Of a DNA stretch of 64,000 nucleotides, positions 36,027 to 44,591 are shown one piece after another. The DNA comes from Lacrimispora indolis DSM 755 (GTDB taxonomy: Bacteria; Bacillota; Clostridia; Lachnospirales; Lachnospiraceae): contig NZ_AZUI01000001.1 of NCBI RefSeq assembly GCF_000526995.1, positions 1,054,001 through 1,118,000 on the forward strand. The letters are read 5' to 3'. Made by a program: the position numbers and the translations under genes. Within the stretch, counting starts at the first letter, position 1. Every line of letters starts with the position of its first letter. The notes beneath the pieces are model-generated. The model did no database searches and was not told the DNA's origin. It saw nothing but the letters and a program-made list of their open reading frames with translations.

Positions 36027-36801
36027 CGATTCCATTTAAATCGGCATCTTTTAACAGCCTCTCCAGTTTGATCTGAGCTTCTCTTAAAAGCCTGATGACT
36101 AAGGATTCCTTTTCCGGGTTGTATCGAAATACCGGCATGGCTATACTCATAGCGGCTATCACTTCCTCATCGCGGCGGATGGGAACTGCAATGCATCTGA
36201 CATACTGGGTGGATTCCTCGCACTCAAACGCCAGCCCGTTTCTATGGATTTCATCCAACTGGTAGCATAGCCTGTCCATCTCTGTGATCGTATGGGGAGT
36301 CAGTGCTTTTAATCCTTCCGGGTATAACCGTATGACTTCCTCTTTTGATTTTCCTGACAACAGTGCTTTTCCAATTCCCGTGGCATACGCCGGAAGACGC
36401 TGTCCTGGTGAAACCACGGAACGAACAGGTTCTGTGGAATCTACTTTGTATAGATAGAATACATCCCCTTCTACCAGTTGTGCAAAATAACAGGTTTCCC
36501 CGCATGCTTCCACGATCATCTTCATCTGGGACTGGATATCAATGGTCAGTCCGCCTCTTCTTATATAGGAGTTCCCGATTTCATAAGCCTTGTAGCCTAT
36601 CGAATAGCGTCCTGTATCCACATTCAGCGAAAGCATATGCAGTTTATAAAGCGTGTGTACAATCGGAAGCAAGCTGCTTTTGGGCGCGTTCAGTTCGGAA
36701 GCAAGCTCTGTCAGAGTCATTCCCTGGGCAGGACCTAAAGTCAGCCGCTCCAACATCTCTATGACACGCTGGGTTGCGCGATGGAATTCCTCTTTTGCCA
36801 C
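36019..36801 (-). CDS. IclR-family transcriptional regulator
   Basis: 260 residues from the GTG at 36801, chosen because GAGGGG is 7-8 bases upstream and because the longer ATG start at 36846 would overlap the -10 box. N-terminal winged helix (about 12-75: QRVIEMLERLTLGPAQGMTLTELASELNAPKSSLLPIVHTLYKLHML). The effector domain follows, with GKALLSGKSKEEV and YVRCIAVPIRRDEEVIAAMSIAMPVFRY. Probably controls the aldonate transport and dehydratase genes next to it. It has its own promoter overlapped by a palindrome. Confidence 0.93.
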   Translation of the reverse strand: MAKEEFHRATQRVIEMLERLTLGPAQGMTLTELASELNAPKSSLLPIVHTLYKLHMLSLNVDTGRYSIGYKAYEIGNSYIRRGGLTIDIQSQMKMIVEACGETCYFAQLVEGDVFYLYKVDSTEPVRSVVSPGQRLPAYATGIGKALLSGKSKEEVIRLYPEGLKALTPHTITEMDRLCYQLDEIHRNGLAFECEESTQYVRCIAVPIRRDEEVIAAMSIAMPVFRYNPEKESLVIRLLREAQIKLERLLKDADLNGIVI

Positions 36802-36837
36802 TGTTTCATTCCCCTCTCTCATTCCATAATATACCAT

Positions 36838-36872
36838 ATTGTACACACTTTTTTCCTATAGTACAAGTACTA
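36838..36872 (-). promoter_or_regulatory. iclR-type gene promoter with overlapping palindrome
   Basis: Minus strand -35 TTGTAC (36866-36861), 17-base spacer, -10 TACAAT (36843-36838). The palindrome TAGTAC-WW-GTACTA (36859-36872) covers the -35 box, suggesting autoregulation. Confidence 0.7.
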
Positions 36873-36873
36873 A

Positions 36874-37710
36874 TTATCCTTTTACCGCTCCCTGTGTCAT
36901 GCTGCTGATAAAATAACGCTGCAGGAAAATAAACAGGACCACAATGGGTAAGCTGGAAAGCAGAGAAGCCGCCATAAGGTCATTCCACATGATTTTATCA
37001 TAGCCTGCCATCTGGCCGATGGCAACCGGAAGGGTCTTCATTTTTTCTGCTGTAATGCTCAGCATGCTGAACATATACTCATTCCAGCTTTGGATGAAAG
37101 CATAAATCGTAGTGGAGACCAATCCCGGTAATGTAAGAGGAGCTACAATTCTCCAAAATATCCTAAAATGATTGCAGCCGTCAATTCTTGCCGCTTCATC
37201 CAGTTCTCTGGAAATGCTGTTAAAAAATCCATACATCATCCAGGTGCAAAACGGAATCACACTTGCAATATGCACCAGCACAATTCCGCTTCTGGTGTTA
37301 GCCAGGCCATAAATAGTCAGCAGCTTATAATATGGTACAAACAGCATAACTGCAGGAAACATCTGGGTTACAAGAATAAACATCATGATGGCCCCTTTTC
37401 CTTTGAACCGGAACCGTGAAAACCCATAACCTGCCAAGGTAGAAAAAAACACCGCAGCCAAGGTTGATGCAACGGAAATAAAAACACTGTTCTTTAGATA
37501 AGTAAAAAAAGGATATTCCGTAATGACATTCTTATATGCCTCAACAGAAAACCGTTGGGGAAATAAAGTTACCGCCGAGCTGGTCATGATTTCATTGATC
37601 GATTTCATGGATGTAGACAGCATATAAATAATTGGCATCAGAACAATCAGGCTGCCAAAGGTAAGTCCAATGTAGCAAAATCCATTGATACGTTTATTCT
37701 GTTTATTCAT
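36874..37710 (-). CDS. Carbohydrate ABC transporter permease (MalG type)
   Basis: 278 residues, six predicted helices. The EAA loop that docks the ATPase reads ELDEAARIDGCNHFRIFWRIVAPLTLPGL (about 190-218). Opening GSLIVLMPIIYMLSTSMKS is typical of MalG-like partners. Its start overlaps the previous permease gene by 8 bases (translational coupling). No ATP-binding subunit is encoded in this operon, so a shared MsmK-like ATPase must be supplied from elsewhere (inference). Confidence 0.94.
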   Translation of the reverse strand: MNKQNKRINGFCYIGLTFGSLIVLMPIIYMLSTSMKSINEIMTSSAVTLFPQRFSVEAYKNVITEYPFFTYLKNSVFISVASTLAAVFFSTLAGYGFSRFRFKGKGAIMMFILVTQMFPAVMLFVPYYKLLTIYGLANTRSGIVLVHIASVIPFCTWMMYGFFNSISRELDEAARIDGCNHFRIFWRIVAPLTLPGLVSTTIYAFIQSWNEYMFSMLSITAEKMKTLPVAIGQMAGYDKIMWNDLMAASLLSSLPIVVLFIFLQRYFISSMTQGAVKG

Positions 37711-38593
37711 CCTTTAAAAACCTCCTCTGCAGGATACTGATCACCACACAAATCAGAAATACCACCACTGCCAGCGCAGAAGACGGCCCGAAATCAAAGA
37801 ATTCAAATGCCCTCTTATAAATATCCACTGCAATTGTATTGGTAGCTCCGTTAGGACCTCCCTGAGTCAGCAGCCAGATCATGGTAACATGCTTAAACCA
37901 CCACACTACATCCAGGATCAGGGTTACTGATAAAGTTGATTTCATGCTGGGAATGGTCACATACCAGAAGGTCTGAAAATTGGTGGCCCCATCAATTCTT
38001 GCCGCCTCAATAATCTCGCCGGAAACAGTCTGCAAGCCTGCAAGAAGCTGAATCATGACCAATGGATATCCCTTCCAGATGCAGATAAAAATCAAAACTG
38101 CCAAAGACAGTCTGGGGGATCCCAGCCATGATATAGGCTCCTGCAAAACACCAAGAGAGACGAAAGCGCTGTTTAAAAAACCCATAGTAGGATTAAGAAT
38201 CCATCTCCATAAGTTTGCGACAACCACTTCCGGAAACAGCCAGGGAAGCAATAAAATAGCACGGAAGATAGTCCTTCCTTTGATTTCACGGTTAAGCATT
38301 AATGCAAATAAAAATCCAAATATAAAATGCCCTGCCACCACGCCTACGGTAAAAATCAATGTAATTTTCATGCTGGCATAAAAATTTGACTCTCCTAAAA
38401 CGGCAATATAATTTCTGATTCCAACAAAATTCCACTTATTTACAAGATTTGTTTTAAAAAAGCTGATATAAATTCCATAACAAAACGGATATAAAAGTAA
38501 TAAAGCTAACGTAATGACCGCCGGTGTTACAAAGCCATAGGCAGTGACACGGGCTTTTAACCGGTTCATTCTTTTATTCAACCCTTGGTTCAA
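37703..38593 (-). CDS. Carbohydrate ABC transporter permease (MalF type)
   Basis: 296 residues, six predicted helices, EAA loop EIIEAARIDGATNFQTFWYVTIPSMKSTL. TTG start at 38593 with GGAGG eight bases before it. Lies between the binding protein and the MalG-type permease. A terminator-like hairpin stands in the gap upstream, so permease expression is probably a fraction of that of the binding protein. Confidence 0.94.
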   Translation of the reverse strand: MNQGLNKRMNRLKARVTAYGFVTPAVITLALLLLYPFCYGIYISFFKTNLVNKWNFVGIRNYIAVLGESNFYASMKITLIFTVGVVAGHFIFGFLFALMLNREIKGRTIFRAILLLPWLFPEVVVANLWRWILNPTMGFLNSAFVSLGVLQEPISWLGSPRLSLAVLIFICIWKGYPLVMIQLLAGLQTVSGEIIEAARIDGATNFQTFWYVTIPSMKSTLSVTLILDVVWWFKHVTMIWLLTQGGPNGATNTIAVDIYKRAFEFFDFGPSSALAVVVFLICVVISILQRRFLKDE

Positions 38594-38611
38594 GCCATCG
38601 ACCTCCTGATA

Positions 38612-38650
38612 TCGCGGGAAAAACCGGCCTGCCGAAAAGCAGACCGGCCT
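38612..38650 (-). terminator. Partial terminator between binding-protein and permease genes
   Basis: Minus strand stem GGCCGGTCTGC / GGCAGGCCGG (one mismatch) followed by TTTTT. Located within the operon, it would reduce transcription into the permeases. Confidence 0.75.
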
Positions 38651-38659
38651 CCTTTCCTG

Positions 38660-39982
38660 TTAACCTTCGTTTGCTGACCCGCAAATTTTCTCTGCTCTTT
38701 CCTGAGCTTTTGCAGCCGCTTCCTCCACGGTAGACTCGCCTGTAAATACGGACTGATAGGCTTCCCCGTGCACATCGTTAATTTCACTGTAACCGGTGAT
38801 TGCCGGTGTCTCATATATGGTCTGACGGGCCTTTAAAAATCCCTCTAATTCCGGCATAGATTTAATTTCAGGATCTTCAAGAGCCTCTATTCGGGTTGGA
38901 AGGCGTCCTGTCATAACTGAAAATTCAATTTCTCTGTCTTTTTCTAACATAAACTTAATGAATTCTGCTGACTCTTTTTCGTGCTTGCCTGGAGTAATAA
39001 AATAACCGAAACCACCAGGAGTGCTGACAGATCGTTCTACTGCCGGTACAGGGAAGGAACCAAGTTTTCCTTTTAACTCCGGAACCTGGGATGTAATTGC
39101 TCCAATTGCATTAGAGCCGGTAATGAGCATAGCAGCCTTACCGGAAGAGAACAGGTTCACTGCGGTGGGATAATCCGTCTCAATCACTCCCGGAGGAACA
39201 GTCTTATAGGTCACATCCAAATCCGTATAGGCTCTTAATGCATCAATGTATTTTTGTGAACCAATATCTGTGGTCCACTTTCCTTCGGCATTCTGGGCAA
39301 ACTCATCTACGCCAAAATTACGCAGTACATACTGAAATCTGCCGGCACCGGAACCATTGTTTGTTCCTACCAGAGTAATTCCATAATTGCCGTCACCTGT
39401 TAAAGCCTTGGAGGCTTCAACCATTTCTTCCCATGTTTCAGGAACCTTCACACCCTTTTCATCGAAGATATCCTTGCGGTAAAGGACGCCGGAAGCCCCT
39501 CCAAACCATGGTATTGCATAGGCAGTTCCATCCACGCTGGCACTTGCAAGACTGGCTCCCTCAATTCCCTTTATGTAATCCTCTCCAAAAATCGGGGCCG
39601 CTTCTGCTGCAAGCCCCATATCCACAATAGTACCTGTGTCCAAAAGATTTGCCAGGAAAAAGTCAGGCATGGCATTGGAGGTCGCCAGGGTAATATACTT
39701 TTTCATCAGATCATTGGCGCTGACTCCCTCCACTTCAACCGTAATCCCATTATCCAGCGCATTAAACTCTTCAATGCACTTTTTTTCAAAGTCTCCTTCC
39801 GGAGACTCCAGAATCGTGGAAGAAATATATGTAATTGTTACATCCTCCTGTTTACCTTCCGTTTCCTTTGATTCAGACTGGCTGGGTTCCGATGCTGTGG
39901 ATGGGGAGCCGCCGCTGCATCCAGCAAGCAGGCCTGCCATTAAAACTGCCGATAAACCTAATGCAAAACCTCTTTTTCTCAT
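38660..39982 (-). CDS. Sugar/acid-binding lipoprotein of an ABC importer
   Basis: 440 residues, family 1 extracellular solute-binding protein. Lipoprotein signal with lipobox LLAGC (Cys at about 22), then an S/E-rich linker. Domain blocks include MKKYITLATSNAMPDFFLANLLDTGTIVDMG, AYAIPWFGGASGVLYRKDIFDEKGVKVPETWEEM and FSSGKAAMLITGSNA. Captures the substrate outside the membrane; the neighbouring dehydratase suggests galactonate or a related sugar acid or glycoside (inference). GGAGG before the ATG; 18 bases after the dehydratase gene. Confidence 0.94.
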   Translation of the reverse strand: MRKRGFALGLSAVLMAGLLAGCSGGSPSTASEPSQSESKETEGKQEDVTITYISSTILESPEGDFEKKCIEEFNALDNGITVEVEGVSANDLMKKYITLATSNAMPDFFLANLLDTGTIVDMGLAAEAAPIFGEDYIKGIEGASLASASVDGTAYAIPWFGGASGVLYRKDIFDEKGVKVPETWEEMVEASKALTGDGNYGITLVGTNNGSGAGRFQYVLRNFGVDEFAQNAEGKWTTDIGSQKYIDALRAYTDLDVTYKTVPPGVIETDYPTAVNLFSSGKAAMLITGSNAIGAITSQVPELKGKLGSFPVPAVERSVSTPGGFGYFITPGKHEKESAEFIKFMLEKDREIEFSVMTGRLPTRIEALEDPEIKSMPELEGFLKARQTIYETPAITGYSEINDVHGEAYQSVFTGESTVEEAAAKAQERAEKICGSANEG

Positions 39983-40000
39983 GTTCTTCCTCCTTTTTTA

Positions 40001-41152
40001 TTACCATTCAATGGGGGTTCCGTCATAAGTCTTCCACATTGGATTCTTCCAGTTATGACGGTTTTTATCTTGCTCTATCACCAGATCTTCATCCACCTCA
40101 ACTCCCAGCCCCGGGCCTGATGGAATCTGAACAAAGCCATTTTTAAAATCAAACACTTCCTTATTTTTTAAGAAATTAATTCTTGGATTGGTATCGCTTG
40201 CATCGTGGATCTCTATGCTCTGTTCCTGCAAAACAACATTAGGAGTGGCTGCATCCATCTGGATACAGGCTGAAAATGCAATGGCATCTAAGGGGCAATG
40301 AGGCGCTACTGCCACATCGTAGGCTTCTGCCATAGCGGAAATCCGCCTTGCTTCGCTGATACCTCCCGCATGAGACAGGTCTGGCTGAATGATGTCCGCA
40401 TACCCTTGCTCAAACAGCTCTTTATAATCCCAGCGGCTGTACATCCTCTCTCCAATGGCAATGGGCGCGGACGTATATTTTGCAATCTCTCTCAACGCTT
40501 CTTTATTCGTTGGTAATACCGGTTCTTCTATGAATAACGGATGAAACTGGTCCAGTTCACGTGTCAGAACCTTTGCCATAGGTTTATGGATACGTCCGTG
40601 GAAATCGATTGCCATATCCACATCATAGCCAATGGCATCACGGATGGCACCTACCTTTTCCATTAACTTGGTTACCCCACTCCATGTATCAACATAATGG
40701 GTCGCATCGGTCGGAGAAGTCTTGATCACCGTATAGCCTTCCTCCACCGCTTTTTTTGCATCTGCTGCCACCTCTTCCGGAGTATCTCCGTGAATGCTTC
40801 TGTAAACCTTAACCTTATCCTTCACACTGCCTCCCAGCATCTCATAAACAGGGGCATTGTAATATCTGCCTTTGATGTCCCACAGTGCCTGGTCAATACC
40901 GGCAATGGTGCTCATCATTACCGGGCCTCCTCTGTAAAAAGCACACCGGTACATAGTCTGCCAGTGTTCCTCAATCTTCAATGGATCTTTTCCGATAAAG
41001 TAGTCACGCCACTCCTTCACAGAGGTCTCCAAAGTAGCTGCTCTTCCCTCCACAAGGGGTTCTCCCCAGCCGCTGATACCGGCATCTGTTTCCACCTTTA
41101 ACAGAAGAAAACGGTGAGGCATAAAATAGAGCTTCATGTCTGTGATTTTCAT
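40001..41152 (-). CDS. dgoD: D-galactonate dehydratase
   Basis: Enolase-superfamily enzyme making 2-keto-3-deoxy-galactonate. Counting from MKITDMKLYF at 41152 (an ATG at 41167 is also possible), the metal ligands fall at Asp183, Glu209 and Glu235 and the acid/base histidines at His185 and His285. These are the same numbers as in the E. coli enzyme, which supports this start. Blocks DFHGRIHKPMAKVL, LFIEEPVLPTN, IAIGERMYSRWDYKELF and VAPHCPLDAIAF match GalD closely. First gene of the dgoD-binding protein-permease operon, divergent from dgoA-dgoK. Confidence 0.93.
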   Translation of the reverse strand: MKITDMKLYFMPHRFLLLKVETDAGISGWGEPLVEGRAATLETSVKEWRDYFIGKDPLKIEEHWQTMYRCAFYRGGPVMMSTIAGIDQALWDIKGRYYNAPVYEMLGGSVKDKVKVYRSIHGDTPEEVAADAKKAVEEGYTVIKTSPTDATHYVDTWSGVTKLMEKVGAIRDAIGYDVDMAIDFHGRIHKPMAKVLTRELDQFHPLFIEEPVLPTNKEALREIAKYTSAPIAIGERMYSRWDYKELFEQGYADIIQPDLSHAGGISEARRISAMAEAYDVAVAPHCPLDAIAFSACIQMDAATPNVVLQEQSIEIHDASDTNPRINFLKNKEVFDFKNGFVQIPSGPGLGVEVDEDLVIEQDKNRHNWKNPMWKTYDGTPIEW

Positions 41153-41203
41153 GTTAAACTCATCCATTCCTTTCTCTGCCTTATTATTGTTGTTCGTAAT
41201 ACA

Positions 41204-41263
41204 GAACTCAGTTCCTTATATAGCTCGCATATGTATCATAACCCATGTCTTTGTGTATGTCAA
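41204..41263 (-). promoter_or_regulatory. dgoD operon promoter and operator
   Basis: Minus strand -35 TTGACA (41263-41258), 17-base spacer, -10 TATGAT (41240-41235). About 20 bases downstream lies the perfect palindrome GAACTGAGTTC (41204-41214) in a longer block TACAGAACTCAGTTCCTTATATA that recurs at 41421-41442. Confidence 0.8.
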
Positions 41264-41379
41264 CTGCAAAAAAGTAAATTTAATAACTTTATTTGTGCAT
41301 TATTTACTTTATTATAATGTTTTAGATGAGATACTTCCGGCATTTTCTTTTATAAAAAGCATATTATCATAAAAAGCTA

Positions 41380-41442
41380 TTGACATATTCCTGTGAAAAG
41401 CCCTATAATAATTCCAGTATTACAAACTCAGTCCTTATATAA
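41380..41442 (+). promoter_or_regulatory. dgoA-dgoK promoter and operator
   Basis: -35 TTGACA (41380-41385), 18-base spacer, -10 TATAAT (41404-41409). Twelve bases downstream, TACAAACTCAGTCCTTATATAA (41421-41442) repeats the block found after the divergent dgoD promoter, so one regulator probably controls both. Confidence 0.8.
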
Positions 41443-41491
41443 GAACAACACTATTCAGAATCAGGTTATCCGCTGACAGGAGGTTATAACC

Positions 41492-42127
41492 ATGACAACT
41501 TTTGAACGAATTCGGGTCGGCCGCATTATCACTATTATCCGGGGACTCGGTCTGGATGATGCGGGTAAAACCGTAGAAGCCATACATGCCGGAGGGCTTG
41601 GCCTTGCCGAAGTCACTTTTGACCAGACGGCTGTTCCAAGCATCACCGGAAACATGATCCGGAGCCTTAGCCGGGAATTTAAAAACCGGGTATTATTTGG
41701 AGCCGGTACCGTTATGACAATGGAACAGCTTTACACCGCTTATGAAGCCGGCGCTGCCTTTATTATTTCTCCAAATTCGGATTTATCCATCATCCGGGAA
41801 ACCAAACGCCTCGGTATGCTTTCCATGCCAGGCGCCTTTACAGCAACTGAAATAGCACAATGTTATGAGGCAGGAGCCGATATCGTAAAAATATTCCCTT
41901 CCGATTCTGCCGGGCCGGATTATATCAAAGCACTCCGGGGGCCTTTGCCTCATATTCCTATAGCTGCCGTAGGCGGGGTGAATCTGGAAAATATCACTTC
42001 ATTTTTTCTGGCAGGTGCATGCTGCGTTGGCATTGGCTCCAACATTGTAGACAAGCAGGCGGTGGCACAGCATAATTTTGATGCGGTCCGCTCACTTGCG
42101 GCCGCTTATGCAGCAAAAACATCATAA
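41492..42127 (+). CDS. dgoA: 2-dehydro-3-deoxy-6-phosphogalactonate (KDPG/KDPGal) aldolase
   Basis: Class I aldolase splitting the phosphorylated keto-deoxy acid to pyruvate and glyceraldehyde-3-phosphate. 211 residues, usual length. Glu40 (GLAEVTFD) and the Schiff-base Lys133 (ADIVKIFPS) are in place; GAGTVMTMEQ and the phosphate-site AVGGVNLENI follow. KDPG and KDPGal forms are hard to separate by eye; the dgoK and dgoD neighbours favour the galacto form. GGAGG before the ATG; 5 bases before dgoK. Confidence 0.93.
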   Translation: MTTFERIRVGRIITIIRGLGLDDAGKTVEAIHAGGLGLAEVTFDQTAVPSITGNMIRSLSREFKNRVLFGAGTVMTMEQLYTAYEAGAAFIISPNSDLSIIRETKRLGMLSMPGAFTATEIAQCYEAGADIVKIFPSDSAGPDYIKALRGPLPHIPIAAVGGVNLENITSFFLAGACCVGIGSNIVDKQAVAQHNFDAVRSLAAAYAAKTS

Positions 42128-42132
42128 GAAAG

Positions 42133-43125
42133 TTGGTGCTTTCCTTGTATTACTTTTATTTTGACTCCGGTACGACTAATACACGTGCCTACCTCATACA
42201 TTGCCATCAGATCATACGCAGGGTAGACATTCCGGTTGGGTCACGGGATTCCGCACTAAAGCATGACAGAACGGTTCTTATGTTGGCATTAAAAAGACTG
42301 TATCATAAAATTCTTCAGGAAGAAAACCTTGGAGACAAGGATGTCCAGGCCATCTACATGTCCGGTATGGTTTCTTCCTCTTCCGGCATGGTTGAAATTG
42401 AACACTTATCCTTACCAGTGGATTTCAAAACCTTAAAAGACAGCATTGCAGCTTATGAAGATACAGAATTTTTCAACCGTATCATTCATATTGTCCCAGG
42501 CCTTAAAACACTTCCTCAGGGCGTGACTGCCTCATTGGATACCGTTGCCCTGGCAAACAACATGCGTGGGGAGGAAATTGAAATTTTCGGCATACTTCAC
42601 CGCTGTCCGGAGCTGGCGGCAGGCCACAGCATCATAGTGCTGCCGGGTTCCCATACACAGACAGCGTTTCTTTGTGACGGCAGGATTGAAGACATATCTT
42701 CCACCATAACAGGCGAGTTGTTCCACGCCATTGTCAGCGAGACCATCTTAGGTTCCAGTCTGACCGGAGGAATAGCCGAGGAAATTATACCTGAACTGGT
42801 ATGCATGGGATATGAAATTATTCATAAATATGGCTTTAACCGCGGGCTCTACGTGATCCGCAGCATGGACTTATTTGCAGAGTCCACTCTGGCTCAGAGA
42901 GTTTCTTATATGGAAGGGGTATTAAATGGAGGGGTTATGGATGCGATCGCTCAGATTATGAAAGATTCTTCAGGAACCATTGCCATAGCAGGTCCCCATA
43001 TGCAGTATCAAATTTTTTCTGCACTTGTAAAAAAATTTTTTCCTCAATTTCAGATCATGGAAGTGCCCGTAAGACAAGATTGTCCGTTTTCTGTGGAAGG
43101 ATTTTTAAGCCTTCTATACGATTAA
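42133..43125 (+). CDS. dgoK: 2-dehydro-3-deoxygalactonokinase
   Basis: Phosphorylates KDGal before the aldolase step. About 326-330 residues. N-terminal ATPase-type motif YYFYFDSGTTNTRAYL, then the DgoK core GLKTLPQGV, EEIEIFGIL, IIVLPGSHTQTAFLCDGRIEDISSTITGELFHAI. There is no ATG: TTG 42133, GTG 42136 and TTG 42145 are candidates; homologues begin near MYYxxxDSGTTN, which favours 42145. It has no clear ribosome site of its own and may depend on coupling to dgoA, 5 bases upstream. Confidence 0.9.
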   Translation: MVLSLYYFYFDSGTTNTRAYLIHCHQIIRRVDIPVGSRDSALKHDRTVLMLALKRLYHKILQEENLGDKDVQAIYMSGMVSSSSGMVEIEHLSLPVDFKTLKDSIAAYEDTEFFNRIIHIVPGLKTLPQGVTASLDTVALANNMRGEEIEIFGILHRCPELAAGHSIIVLPGSHTQTAFLCDGRIEDISSTITGELFHAIVSETILGSSLTGGIAEEIIPELVCMGYEIIHKYGFNRGLYVIRSMDLFAESTLAQRVSYMEGVLNGGVMDAIAQIMKDSSGTIAIAGPHMQYQIFSALVKKFFPQFQIMEVPVRQDCPFSVEGFLSLLYD

Positions 43126-43343
43126 ATGTGAAAGAAAAACGGTTATTAAAGCATTCTTTGTTCTATTCCTTTACCTGCAGAAAACAAATCTTCTCAATTT
43201 TCAGTGAAACTGTGTCATCGTTCATACTTTGTTTAAATTTCATTCAAAAACCTTTTACACAAACAACATGATTTCTTCATGTTTCATGGATATACTTTAA
43301 ATGTAAAAACAAATTGCTTATAAGATTTTTTTTCATAATACTC

Positions 43344-43447
43344 GAGCTGATAATTTATTATCAGCTCTCCTCCCTTTTTGAAACAACTTTTTGAATGGCA
43401 TATTGCATGACCAGCTCTTAAGGGCAGCCATGCAATACGCCATTTTT
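43344..43447 (+). terminator. Two hairpins after dgoK in a 370-base gene-free gap
   Basis: Gap 43126-43496. Stem 1: GAGCTGATAA / TTATCAGCTC (43344-43366) followed by a short T-run at 43375. Stem 2: AATGGCATATTGCATG / CATGCAATACGCCATT (43394-43444, one mismatch) followed by TTTT on the plus strand. The second is a good terminator. The first 200 bases of the gap are AT-rich with no supported gene. Confidence 0.7.
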
Positions 43448-43496
43448 CTATGTACATCCCATATGATCCAGAATAAGTTTTGTAATTAACTGCCTT

Positions 43497-44462
43497 CTAT
43501 AATCCCCCCAGATTCACAAGCCCCGGAAATTGGATACAGCTTTCAAAAAGGCTTGCCGCTCCCACCTGGATATTGTCATAGGTCTTAAAAAAATATTCGC
43601 AGGTAGCTGTGTTGATGAAGGCTGTATATTTCGTGTAATCATAAGTATTCAGCCTTGTTATGACAGCACCTTTTGGTATGGTAACACTTTCCATTATATG
43701 AAAACATGAGATCACCGCTTCCATCCGGTCTTGAGGTGTTGGAATAAATGATTTTAAATAAGCGGTTCTGACGAATCGCTCCGGAGATGTAAAGCCTCCC
43801 GGCAGAAGTTGGGTGCCTCCCGCCTGTCCAAATGGCGTCAATCGGACATTTCCCCAGCAAGCCTCCTCGGGCTGATAGGGCGTCGCTCCCATGTAATTTC
43901 TTAAGTTAGTCATGTGCCAGTGAAAATCAGGGCTGTTGGTCATAACACCCATTGGATTTGGAATCAATTCTATCCCCTTTTCCGTCAGCTCAATGACAAC
44001 GCACTCACCGCTGCGGTCCACCGCGATCCAGTGCAATGGTGCAACAGTCTGGGTTACCGGATCCTCAAAGCCCACGATTGAGATATTTTTTAGCATCTCC
44101 TGTAAATCATTGATATTTGCACATCTTCCCAAAATATAATGAAGAAAATCAAAGGATACTATCTGTTCCCTTGCCCCGGCCTCCGGCATGGCATCGTATT
44201 TTGCATAACCGGCAAAATAAAGGGCTGCCGCCGCAAACCCCATTTCATTTACCCCGTCAAAGAAAGCAAGAGTTTCTTCCAGTTCCTGTCCAATACCGAT
44301 AAAGCTGTAGGCATTATGGATTTTTTCCATACTTAAAACATTATCCCATTCATAATCCTTTGGAACAATGTAAATATGAGGGTCAATATCATAAGAAAAA
44401 TCCATATTTCTTCCAAAAAAAGTCTCTCCTTGCCGGGACTTTAAGGTGAGTGCTGTACACAT
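43497..44462 (-). CDS. Choloylglycine hydrolase / linear amide C-N hydrolase family enzyme
   Basis: 321 residues, Ntn hydrolase. Cys2 becomes the N-terminal nucleophile after Met removal; Arg18 and Asp21 (GRNMDF), the Asn in TNSPDFHWHMTNLRNY and the Arg in SPERFVRTAYLKSF complete the bile-salt-hydrolase/penicillin-V-acylase site. It cuts the amide of conjugated bile salts, penicillin V or acyl-homoserine lactone-like substrates. No signal peptide, so cytosolic. GGGAGG before the ATG. Gut origin would favour bile salts, but motif reading alone cannot decide. Confidence 0.92.
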   Translation of the reverse strand: MCTALTLKSRQGETFFGRNMDFSYDIDPHIYIVPKDYEWDNVLSMEKIHNAYSFIGIGQELEETLAFFDGVNEMGFAAAALYFAGYAKYDAMPEAGAREQIVSFDFLHYILGRCANINDLQEMLKNISIVGFEDPVTQTVAPLHWIAVDRSGECVVIELTEKGIELIPNPMGVMTNSPDFHWHMTNLRNYMGATPYQPEEACWGNVRLTPFGQAGGTQLLPGGFTSPERFVRTAYLKSFIPTPQDRMEAVISCFHIMESVTIPKGAVITRLNTYDYTKYTAFINTATCEYFFKTYDNIQVGAASLFESCIQFPGLVNLGGL

Positions 44463-44545
44463 ACAAACTACCTCCCATTTTGTAAACTGCTTACTTATTT
44501 ATATGGGAGCCTGTAATTTTTATGTATGTAAAATAAGAGGAAACA

Positions 44546-44588
44546 AAAGCCCGGCCAATCTGCCAAGGGGCAGACTGGTCCAGGCTTT
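44546..44588 (-). terminator. Terminator of the yyaL-type gene
   Basis: Minus strand stem AAAGCCTGGACCAGTCTGCC / GGCAGATTGGCCGGGCTTT (few mismatches) followed by TGTTT. Confidence 0.75.
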
Positions 44589-44591
44589 CAA

